Shown here one piece after another: positions 1-5,181 of a stretch of 7,593 nucleotides of DNA. Position numbers and translations under genes: made by a program. This stretch comes from Candidatus Methanoplasma sp. GTDB taxonomy: Archaea; Thermoplasmatota; Thermoplasmata; Methanomassiliicoccales; Methanomethylophilaceae. The stretch lies in contig JAITQH010000006.1 in assembly GCA_031288985.1 (NCBI GenBank), positions 1 through 7,593 on the forward strand, in the 5' to 3' direction. The notes beneath the pieces were generated by a model. That model made no database searches and was not told where the DNA came from. It worked only from the letters and a program-made list of their open reading frames with translations. Numbering within the stretch: the first letter of the stretch is position 1; every line of letters starts with the position of its first letter.

Positions 1-312
1 CGCGATCTCTTCCTCGACCTCGGGCGAGGCCAGCGGGAAGACCTTCCTTCCCTGCCGCTCCTTTCGAAGATACATCACAGCGGCGGCGGTGGACGTGAGC
101 ACATCGTCTCCGGTGACGTCGAACCCCATCGCCGCAAGCTTCTCGCAATAGCGCATCCTTGCCTTCGCGGAGTTGTTCGTCAGGAACACGAAGGGTATGC
201 CGTTCCTTTTCAGATGCGATATGAACTCCTTTGCGCCCGGGATCGGATCGTTCCCTTTGTACACCGTGCCGTCCATATCGATGGCGAACCCGCGGATGTC
301 AGACGAACTCAT
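1..312 (-). CDS. HAD-superfamily class IIA sugar phosphatase (NagD-like), N-terminal 104 residues, cut by window edge
   Basis: Reading the minus strand from the ATG at 312 gives 104 codons that stay open to the window edge. HAD motif I is seen as DMDGT at residues 12-16 (Asp12 would be the phospho-accepting nucleophile, Asp14 the general acid/base), followed by VYKG. Motif II is seen as LTNNS at residues 44-48. That spacing and the N-terminal pattern are typical of the HAD-IIA (NagD/4-nitrophenylphosphatase) group, cytosolic Mg-dependent phosphatases acting on small phosphorylated metabolites such as sugar phosphates or phosphoglycolate; the substrate cannot be read from this fragment. The cap domain, motif III lysine and motif IV acids lie beyond the edge. 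The start is well fixed by a strong Shine-Dalgarno (AGGAGGATC) seven bases before ATG. The gene overlaps the end of the uracil-DNA glycosylase by 14 bases and is the last visible gene of the operon. Confidence 0.88.
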   Translation of the reverse strand, partial: MSSSDIRGFAIDMDGTVYKGNDPIPGAKEFISHLKRNGIPFVFLTNNSAKARMRYCEKLAAMGFDVTGDDVLTSTAAAVMYLRKERQGRKVFPLASPEVEEEIA

Positions 313-889
313 CTCTGATCCTCCTGATGGTGGCCCTGAGGGCGTCCGTCGAGCCGCGGTTGTATATGCATGCGGCGGGGTGGTAGGTCGGAATGAACAA
401 TATCTCCCGATCGCGGACGACGATGCTCCGGTCCTTGTTGACTATGTCTCCCATTTTCCCCTCGTATCCCAAAAGATCCCTGCAGGATGATTTGCCCAGT
501 CCGACGATGACGTCCTTTCCGTAAAGCTCCGACTCCAGGAATTGGCGGCAGGCCGCCATCTCCTCCTCGGTCGGGGCGCGGTTGTTGGGGGGGCGGCATT
601 TAACGGTGTTGGTTATCATGACCTTCGAGCGGTCAAGCCCCTCGTCCTTCATCAGGCGGTCCAGGAGTTTTCCCGACTTTCCGACGAATGGCCTTCCCAG
701 GTTGTCCTCTGTCTCTCCCGGCGCTTCGCCAACGAATGCAACGCGGGAACGGAGGTCTCCGCTCGGCAGGACCAGGTTCGTGCGGCCGGCGCACAGCCCG
801 CACAGTTTGCAGTCGTCTCTCGGACGAACCATCTCCGGCGGAACGGAATCGTCGTCTTCCCGGTAGTTGAACAGGCGGGATTGTTTCAT
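299..889 (-). CDS. Family 4 uracil-DNA glycosylase with 4Fe-4S cluster
   Basis: A 196-residue protein that removes uracil from DNA as the first step of base excision repair. The family-4 signature is complete. Four cysteines are placed for the 4Fe-4S cluster: C27 and C30 (CKLC), then C98 and C114 with the usual 15-residue gap. The active-site motif GEAPGETED lies at 54-62, GRPFVGKSGK at 65-74, NTVKCRPPNNR at 94-104, and the uracil-binding/catalytic TYHPAA at 168-173. Family 4 enzymes are usually about 190-220 residues, so this looks full length. Its ATG overlaps the pyrE stop as ATGA, with a moderate Shine-Dalgarno (AAGGA) six bases upstream, so translation is probably coupled. Three further cysteines (33, 136, 174) are not cluster ligands in known members. 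Function is inferred from motifs and is fairly certain. Confidence 0.95.
   Translation of the reverse strand: MKQSRLFNYREDDDSVPPEMVRPRDDCKLCGLCAGRTNLVLPSGDLRSRVAFVGEAPGETEDNLGRPFVGKSGKLLDRLMKDEGLDRSKVMITNTVKCRPPNNRAPTEEEMAACRQFLESELYGKDVIVGLGKSSCRDLLGYEGKMGDIVNKDRSIVVRDREILFIPTYHPAACIYNRGSTDALRATIRRIRDEFV
317..325 (-). promoter_or_regulatory. Strong Shine-Dalgarno site for the HAD phosphatase
   Basis: On the minus strand the sequence AGGAGGATC stands just before the ATG at 312. It lies inside the 3' end of the uracil-DNA glycosylase gene, so the two reading frames overlap and the downstream gene carries its own ribosome site. It decides the start of the phosphatase. Confidence 0.75.
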
Positions 890-1419
890 CTTCTTTCCTT
901 CAGCAGCTCGGACCCTTTGACCAGCGAATTCAGCGTCACCCCGATCCCGGCCAAGCTCTCCCTCCCCCCGCCTTCGCGGTCAATGACCGAGATGACGTTC
1001 AGGACTTCGGCGCCGTTCTCCCGGAGGGTTGCTATCGCCTGTATGCCGGAGCCGGCAGTGGTTATGACATCCTCCACCACCAGCACCCTGTCCCCCGGGA
1101 ACAGGTCGCCCTCGATCAATTTGGACGTTCCGTGATCCTTCTTCTCCTTCCTGACCATGACGTACGGCATCCCCGTGGCCAAGGACAGGGCGGCGGCCAA
1201 AGGTATGGATCCGAGGACGACCCCTGCGATCCTGTCCGCTTCGATCCCCCGGTCTTTGATGCATTCGGCCATCAGTTTAGAGATAAGAAGAAGCACCTTG
1301 GGATTGGTGCTTGCTTTCTTTATATCTATATAGTAATCGCTCTTGGCGCCCGATGCGAGGGTGAACTCCCCGAACTGCAGGGCGCCGCATTCCTCAAGTG
1401 CTTCCGATATTTCGCTGAT
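886..1419 (-). CDS. pyrE: Orotate phosphoribosyltransferase, apparently starting at ATC
   Basis: PyrE joins orotate to PRPP to give OMP, the penultimate step of UMP synthesis, in the cytosol. From the proposed start the protein has 177 residues, normal for archaeal PyrE. Conserved blocks are the N-terminal ALQFGEFTLASG (13-24), KSDYYIDIKKAS (26-37), LGSIPLAAALS (70-80), the flexible catalytic loop RKEKKDHG (90-97) and the PRPP-binding VLVVEDVITTAGS (112-124, with A where many members have G). The nearest ordinary start is a GTG at 1296, which would delete the first 41 residues including the conserved TLASG and DYY segments. Upstream of it the frame stays open to a TAG within carS but contains no ATG, GTG or TTG. 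The ATC at 1419 is preferred because GGTGAT, a Shine-Dalgarno match, lies three bases before it. The next ATC upstream (1422) or a single-base sequence error are alternatives. The enzyme identity is firm, but the start is uncertain. Confidence 0.9.
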   Translation of the reverse strand: MSEISEALEECGALQFGEFTLASGAKSDYYIDIKKASTNPKVLLLISKLMAECIKDRGIEADRIAGVVLGSIPLAAALSLATGMPYVMVRKEKKDHGTSKLIEGDLFPGDRVLVVEDVITTAGSGIQAIATLRENGAEVLNVISVIDREGGGRESLAGIGVTLNSLVKGSELLKERR

Positions 1420-1422
1420 GAT

Positions 1423-1428
1423 ATCACC
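1423..1428 (-). promoter_or_regulatory. Probable Shine-Dalgarno (GGTGAT) for pyrE, overlapping the carS stop
   Basis: GGTGAT on the minus strand spans the carS TGA stop and is followed by ATCATC. It pairs with the UGAU half of the 16S anti-Shine-Dalgarno complement, and that register places the second ATC (1419) at normal spacing. It is the main reason for choosing that codon as the pyrE start. The match is short and could be chance. Confidence 0.4.
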
Positions 1429-2002
1429 ACGGTTCTTTTTTGAGCCCCATGCGGAACCCTATGATGTTGACCGCCCTGTGCACGAAGAACATGACCGCCA
1501 GGACGAGGATGAGCGCAAGTATGTGCCATCCTTCTATGTAATTTGAATACACCCAATCAGGGAAGAACAGGGCGGTTATGAGGAACGCCCCGGCAACGAA
1601 GTCGTATTGATCCAACACGGGAGCTTTCTGCCCCCTCTCCAATCCGATCCTCCTTTTGATGAACGCACCGGTGAGGTCCCCGAGGACCGCGCCGAACGCC
1701 AGACAGGACAGCACGCCGACGTTGGACCAGAAGGGTCTGAATCCCCAATGATCCGCCGGGTCGAAGGGTTGGGAGACTGCGATCAGGATCAATCCTATCA
1801 GGATCCCGGAGAATCCTCCTCCGAAGAGCCCCATCCAGCTTTTGCCGTCTCCGAATATCCTCTTTCCCCTCAGGCTTCTGCCGAAGTCCACCTTGGTCCT
1901 TCCCTTCTTTCCGAAGACCACTGCGGCCGAATTGGGGACCATGGCGGGTATGAAAAGCCAGAGGCCGACTGCGGCGACCAGCAGAATGTCGGATATGTCC
2001 AT
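1424..2002 (-). CDS. carS: CDP-archaeol synthase (CTP:2,3-di-O-geranylgeranylglycerol-1-phosphate cytidylyltransferase)
   Basis: This membrane enzyme activates the archaeal lipid precursor digeranylgeranylglyceryl phosphate with CTP to give CDP-archaeol, the branch point for polar headgroups. The 192-residue protein has about five hydrophobic segments (roughly 5-27, 58-77, 93-113, 133-150 and 158-175). Family motifs visible are VDFGRSLRGKRIFGDGKSWMG (38-58), GDLTGAFIKRR with the acidic residue D109, GLERGQKAPVLDQYDF (120-135) and the C-terminal IGFRMGLKKEPW, which closely fits the conserved end of CarS. The ATG at 2002 is chosen over one ten codons upstream (2032) because GGAG lies six bases before it and the family starts directly at the first membrane helix. 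It is the first gene of the operon with pyrE four bases downstream. This gene is the strongest single sign that the DNA is archaeal. Confidence 0.93.
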   Translation of the reverse strand: MDISDILLVAAVGLWLFIPAMVPNSAAVVFGKKGRTKVDFGRSLRGKRIFGDGKSWMGLFGGGFSGILIGLILIAVSQPFDPADHWGFRPFWSNVGVLSCLAFGAVLGDLTGAFIKRRIGLERGQKAPVLDQYDFVAGAFLITALFFPDWVYSNYIEGWHILALILVLAVMFFVHRAVNIIGFRMGLKKEPW

Positions 2003-2056
2003 CTTTAACTCCGTGTTGAGATGGACATGCATGATTTAATTGTTCGTAAATTCTCG

Positions 2057-2064
2057 GCATAAAT
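2057..2064 (-). promoter_or_regulatory. Possible TATA box for the carS-pyrE-UDG-HAD operon
   Basis: ATTTATGC on the minus strand lies about 58 bases before the carS start, in the gap after alaS. Transcription would begin near 2035, leaving a leader of about 30 bases that carries the GGAG ribosome site. The match to the archaeal consensus TTTATATA is only partial, and other AT-rich words (AATTTACG, AATTAAATC) lie nearby. Confidence 0.3.
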
Positions 2065-2095
2065 GGGAAAGATCGAATCCTAACTCTTCTTCAGC

Positions 2096-2125
2096 CATGA
2101 GGCCGGGGCGGCCCCGGCCTGCATG
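2096..2125 (-). other. Very stable GC-rich hairpin just after the alaS stop
   Basis: AGGCCGGGGC and GCCCCGGCCT form a perfect 10-base inverted repeat around a single G (2100-2120), folding as about 8 bp with a 5-base loop. CATG on both outer sides (2096-2099 and 2122-2125) adds 4 bp across a bulged G at 2121. It starts about 15 bases after the alaS stop codon. There is no T-run after it in the minus direction, so it is not a typical archaeal terminator; it may mark or protect the 3' end of the alaS mRNA. Confidence 0.5.
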
Positions 2126-2139
2126 ACGGAAGACAGGAC

Positions 2140-3903
2140 TCACTGTCCGACAGTGGCCTTGATCCTTCTGACGCCGGCCGCGGAGCTCTCTTCCTTGGTT
2201 ATCCTGAACCTTCCGATCTCACCGGTGCTCTTCACGTGGGGGCCTCCGCAAAGCTCCGTCGAGACGTCCCCGATGGAGTAGACCTTCACGACCTCTCCGT
2301 ACTTGTCCTGGAAGACGCCGATGGCGTTCCTGTTCTTGGCCTCCTCGTAGGCGAGTTCCTCGCATACAACAGGGATGTCGGCGTTTATGACGCCGTTGAC
2401 GAACTCCTCGATCCTTTCGAGCTCGTCGGCCGTCAGCTTGCGGTCGAGATTGAAATCGAATCTCAGACGTTCGGCGGTTATGTTGCTCCCCTTCTGTTTT
2501 ATCTCGGGATCGACGATGTTCCGCAGCGCGGCGTTGAGTATGTGGGTGGCCGTGTGGAGTCTGGTGGTCTGTTCGCCTGCGTCGGCGAGTCCGCCTTTGA
2601 ACACCTGATCCGACCCTGCGCGGGATTTGTCCTGATGCTCTCTGAAACGTTTGTCGAAGTCTTCCGCGTCGACCTTGTATCCTTTCTCGGCGGCAAGCTC
2701 CTGCGTGAGCTCCACAGGGAAGCCGAAGGTGTCGTAAAGCCTGAACACCAGCTCTCCGTTCAGAACGGATGCGCCGCCGTTCTCGCCCAGCATCTCCTCG
2801 AATCTCCTGAGGCCTTTGCCAAGGGTCTTGTGGAATTTCTCCTCCTCGGCGGCGATCCGGGAAAAGATATCGTCCCGGTTCCTTTCTAGTTCGGGGTACG
2901 CTTTGGAGTACTCCGATATGACGACCTCCGAGACGTTCTGCATGACGATGCCGTCCACTCCGATCTTGGAGAGGTATCTGCTCGCACGCCTGATGAGCCT
3001 CCTGAGGATGTATCCCTGGCCGATCTTGGCGGGGATCACGCCGTCGCCGAGCATGAATGTGGCGGCTCTGAGATGATCTGCGATTATACGGAACGATCTT
3101 ACATCCTCCGTGCGCTTCTTGCCGGAAAGCTCCTCCAGCTTGTTCATGATCCCGGAGAACAGGGAGGTGTCGTACACCGTCTTCGCGCCGTTGACGAAGC
3201 ACAGCGCCCTTTCCAGCCCCATGCCGGTGTCCACATTCTTTTGTTTAAGCGGTTCGAATGCGCCCTCTTTGGTCTTGTTGTACTGCATGAAGACGTTGTT
3301 CCATATCTCCACGTACTTGCCGCAGCGGCAGCTGGGGCCGCAGTCGGGGCCGCACTTCGGCCTCAGATCGTCGTAGAATATCTCGGTGTCCGGGCCGCAG
3401 GGTCCGGTCTGACCGGCAGGCCCCCACCAGTTGTCGCCCCTTCCGTAGAAGAATATCTGATCGTCCCTCATTCCGTGGCTCCGCCAGATGTCGGCGGTCT
3501 CGTCATCCCTGGGGATCCCGTCCTCGCCCTCGAACGCAGTGACGGCAAGATGGCCGCGGTCTATGTTCAGAACCGTGTTCAGGAACTCCATGCTGAACGC
3601 GATCGACTCCTTTTTGAAGTAGTCGCCCAGGGACCAGTTTCCGAGCATCTCAAAGAATGTGAGATGCGTGGCGTCGCCCACCTCGTCGATGTCGCCCGTC
3701 CTCACGCATTTCTGAAAGTCGACAAGCCTCTTTCCTCCCGGGTGTCTTTCGCCCAGAAGGTATGGGACGAGCGGATGCATGCCGGCGGTCGTGAAGAGAA
3801 CGGTCGGATCGTTCTCCGGTATCAGCGATGCCGAGCTTATGTGGGCGTGTCCCCGCGACTTGAAGAAATCTACAAATGCTTCTCTGAGTTCCTGAGCGTC
3901 CAT
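2140..3903 (-). CDS. alaS: Alanyl-tRNA synthetase, short form lacking the C-Ala domain
   Basis: It charges tRNA-Ala with alanine and hydrolyses mischarged Ser/Gly-tRNA-Ala in the cytosol. The protein has 587 residues, against roughly 850-900 for ordinary AlaRS. The class II core is at about 1-235: TTAGMHPLVPYLLGE (38-52), motif 2 region FFEMLGNWSLGDYF (83-96), and motif 3 GMGLERA (228-234). A cysteine-rich insert with C184, C188, C192 and C194 follows the core tunnel, as in short bacterial enzymes. The helical tRNA-recognition region covers about 240-400. The editing (SAD) domain carries the zinc residues H450 and H454 (HTATH) and C552 and H556 (CGGPH). The chain ends right after AAGVRRIKATVG, so the C-terminal C-Ala (DHHA1-like) domain is absent. 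The start at 3903 is taken from AAGAGG seven bases upstream, the adjacent TATA box, and the family N-terminus MDAQELREAF; an in-frame ATG at 4011 would add 36 unconserved residues. The sequence looks more bacterial (CPR-like) than archaeal, suggesting transfer. Confidence 0.95.
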   Translation of the reverse strand: MDAQELREAFVDFFKSRGHAHISSASLIPENDPTVLFTTAGMHPLVPYLLGERHPGGKRLVDFQKCVRTGDIDEVGDATHLTFFEMLGNWSLGDYFKKESIAFSMEFLNTVLNIDRGHLAVTAFEGEDGIPRDDETADIWRSHGMRDDQIFFYGRGDNWWGPAGQTGPCGPDTEIFYDDLRPKCGPDCGPSCRCGKYVEIWNNVFMQYNKTKEGAFEPLKQKNVDTGMGLERALCFVNGAKTVYDTSLFSGIMNKLEELSGKKRTEDVRSFRIIADHLRAATFMLGDGVIPAKIGQGYILRRLIRRASRYLSKIGVDGIVMQNVSEVVISEYSKAYPELERNRDDIFSRIAAEEEKFHKTLGKGLRRFEEMLGENGGASVLNGELVFRLYDTFGFPVELTQELAAEKGYKVDAEDFDKRFREHQDKSRAGSDQVFKGGLADAGEQTTRLHTATHILNAALRNIVDPEIKQKGSNITAERLRFDFNLDRKLTADELERIEEFVNGVINADIPVVCEELAYEEAKNRNAIGVFQDKYGEVVKVYSIGDVSTELCGGPHVKSTGEIGRFRITKEESSAAGVRRIKATVGQ

Positions 3904-3913
3904 CGGAATGCCT

Positions 3914-3984
3914 CTTGACCGTCCCGATAATCTCTTTGCATATATACACTGTGAATGCCTTCTTCGGTCTACCGAACGGTCAAG
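3914..3984. repeat. 9-bp inverted repeat flanking the divergent promoter region
   Basis: CTTGACCGT at 3914-3922 is the exact reverse complement of ACGGTCAAG at 3976-3984. The arms are 53 bases apart and enclose the alaS TATA box, while the left arm touches the predicted alaS start of transcription and ribosome site. It could be a pair of operator sites for a regulator of both divergent genes, or chance. Confidence 0.4.
3938..3949 (-). promoter_or_regulatory. alaS promoter (TATA box)
   Basis: The minus strand reads GTGTATATATGC, a good archaeal TATA element centred about 40 bases before the alaS ATG. Initiation about 25 bases downstream would fall near 3917, just ahead of the AAGAGG ribosome site at 3911-3916, giving a very short leader. 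Confidence 0.6.
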
Positions 3985-3988
3985 GAAA

Positions 3989-4000
3989 ATGCCATATACG
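3989..4000 (+). promoter_or_regulatory. Possible TATA box for the membrane-anchored protein gene
   Basis: ATGCCATATACG lies centred about 40 bases before the ATG at 4036, the same geometry as the alaS promoter on the other strand. Initiation near 4021 would leave a short leader holding GTGGGA. The element is a weaker match than the alaS box. Confidence 0.35.
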
Positions 4001-4035
4001 GCCACCCTCATCCATGTCCAGTCAGTGGGATACTC

Positions 4036-5139
4036 ATGACAGGGGAAATGCAGAAGATAATAGTCACGCTGAAAGACATCGTGAACAGGCTGACGGGCCT
4101 ATTTAAAAAGACGGTGAATAAGACGGACAGTGTACTGGACAACGTTACGGGCAAGGTTGCCGGTGCGGCTCCGTCGGGAAACAAGAAGATCATGGCGGCG
4201 ATCATGATAGCGATCGTCGTCGTGCTGATCGTTGCCGTGGCGGCCGTTGTCGTTCAAGACAACGGAGGCGGCGTCCACTCCAAAGACATGTTGGCCGATG
4301 AGCCTGTCGAAGGCAAACTCGGCATAGGGACTCGTTTGACATACACCATAGGCGCGTCCGGAGAGGTCGACGTGACCATTGTGGGACAAAGCCCCGGATA
4401 CTACCTCATCAATGTGGCCGGCATCTCTTCCCTCATCGGAGGCAGCGCCGGGTACCAGATGATCCATAAAGCCACCGGCGGGCTTAGGTTCGCATTCAAC
4501 GGAGGAGACGGGAGCTACGCCGAGGCTTGGTCGGAGAAGACGCTGACGGAATGGACGATATCCACATCCGACGGCACAGATTGGAAGTTCTTTTCCGACA
4601 AGAAAGACGGCATCCCGTACGCGATAGAGGCCGAGAACGCGTCCAAGGTCACCGCTGTGTTCAAATCGAAGACCTCCGCGTCTTCGGCGCAGTATGTTCC
4701 GTCGTCCGGCATGGGAGCCTTCTACAAATACTCCCTGACGGGATCCGACGGCCCGAGCCAGTCGGACGGATACGGCGGAGATCTGTATTACAGCATGGCG
4801 GCAGAAGGCAACAGCGGCAACAAGTGGGTGCTGAAGCTGATCGACGCGGCCTACAACTCTTACGGCGGCCAGGCCGGAGCGAAATACCGCACGGTCGAAT
4901 ACTTCCAAGGGAGCGACCCGCAGGACAGGATAAACTCAGAATATCTTGCGGGGCTGACCGAAGAAGGCGTCGAGTCCGTGTCCACCACCGACGGTGAGAA
5001 GATCTGCAAGGTGTACGAAGGAAAAATAGGATCCGAAGAGATAAGGACGCACGAGGCGGGAAAGGTATACCGGTCGTACGTCAAGAACGACGACGGAACC
5101 AGCTTCTCCATCCTGCTGAAGGACTATCTGTCCAAGTAA
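4036..5139 (+). CDS. Membrane-anchored protein of unknown function, single N-terminal transmembrane helix
   Basis: I do not recognise the family. The 367-residue product has a short charged N-terminal part (1-52, several Lys, helix-like MQKIIVTLKDIVNRLTGLF), then one strongly hydrophobic segment of about 21 residues at 53-73 (IMAAIMIAIVVVLIVAVAAVVV), then about 290 polar residues rich in Gly, Ser, Asp and Tyr. The lysines just before the helix (NKK) suggest the N-terminus stays inside and the large domain faces out, as a signal-anchored surface protein. No lipobox is seen and there is only one cysteine (ICKVYEG, near the C-terminus). The outer part alternates short beta-like stretches such as TRLTYTIG and EVDVTIVG, suggesting a beta-rich fold. 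ATG 4036 is chosen for GTGGGA upstream; ATG 4048 is an alternative, while the in-frame ATG at 3955 lies ahead of the likely promoter. It stands alone, divergent from alaS and convergent with nifB. Coding status is secure; function is not. Confidence 0.88.
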   Translation: MTGEMQKIIVTLKDIVNRLTGLFKKTVNKTDSVLDNVTGKVAGAAPSGNKKIMAAIMIAIVVVLIVAVAAVVVQDNGGGVHSKDMLADEPVEGKLGIGTRLTYTIGASGEVDVTIVGQSPGYYLINVAGISSLIGGSAGYQMIHKATGGLRFAFNGGDGSYAEAWSEKTLTEWTISTSDGTDWKFFSDKKDGIPYAIEAENASKVTAVFKSKTSASSAQYVPSSGMGAFYKYSLTGSDGPSQSDGYGGDLYYSMAAEGNSGNKWVLKLIDAAYNSYGGQAGAKYRTVEYFQGSDPQDRINSEYLAGLTEEGVESVSTTDGEKICKVYEGKIGSEEIRTHEAGKVYRSYVKNDDGTSFSILLKDYLSK

Positions 5140-5166
5140 AACAAAAAAAGGGGCTTCCCCCCCCCC
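5138..5166 (-). terminator. Hairpin and T-tract terminator of nifB at the convergent gene end
   Basis: In the minus direction, 15 bases after the nifB stop, a run of G leads into GGGG-AAG-CCCC followed by TTTTTTTGTTTT (5138-5149). This is a classic hairpin plus U-tract and also fits the U-rich signals archaea use. The T-tract overlaps the TAA stop (5137-5139) of the convergent membrane-protein gene. In the plus direction the same hairpin is followed by ten C and then only ATTTAATTTAAC, so it is less convincing for that gene. Confidence 0.65.
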
Positions 5167-5181
5167 ATTTAATTTAACAGT

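Noticed and set aside
886..1296. PyrE starting at the GTG at 1296
   Set aside because: It would remove the first 41 residues, including the conserved TLASG and DYY segments encoded directly upstream in the same frame.
3073..3918. Open frame of 281 codons on the plus strand opposite alaS
   Set aside because: It lies fully antisense to conserved AlaRS catalytic motifs and shows no family features or ribosome site of note.
3904..4011. N-terminal extension of AlaRS from the ATG at 4011
   Set aside because: The added 36 residues are unlike the family, and this stretch contains the TATA box and ribosome site for the start at 3903.
4099..4908. Open frame of 269 codons on the minus strand opposite the membrane-anchored protein
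   Set aside because: The plus-strand frame has a clean transmembrane helix, start and promoter; the antisense product is Arg/Val/His-rich with no such structure.
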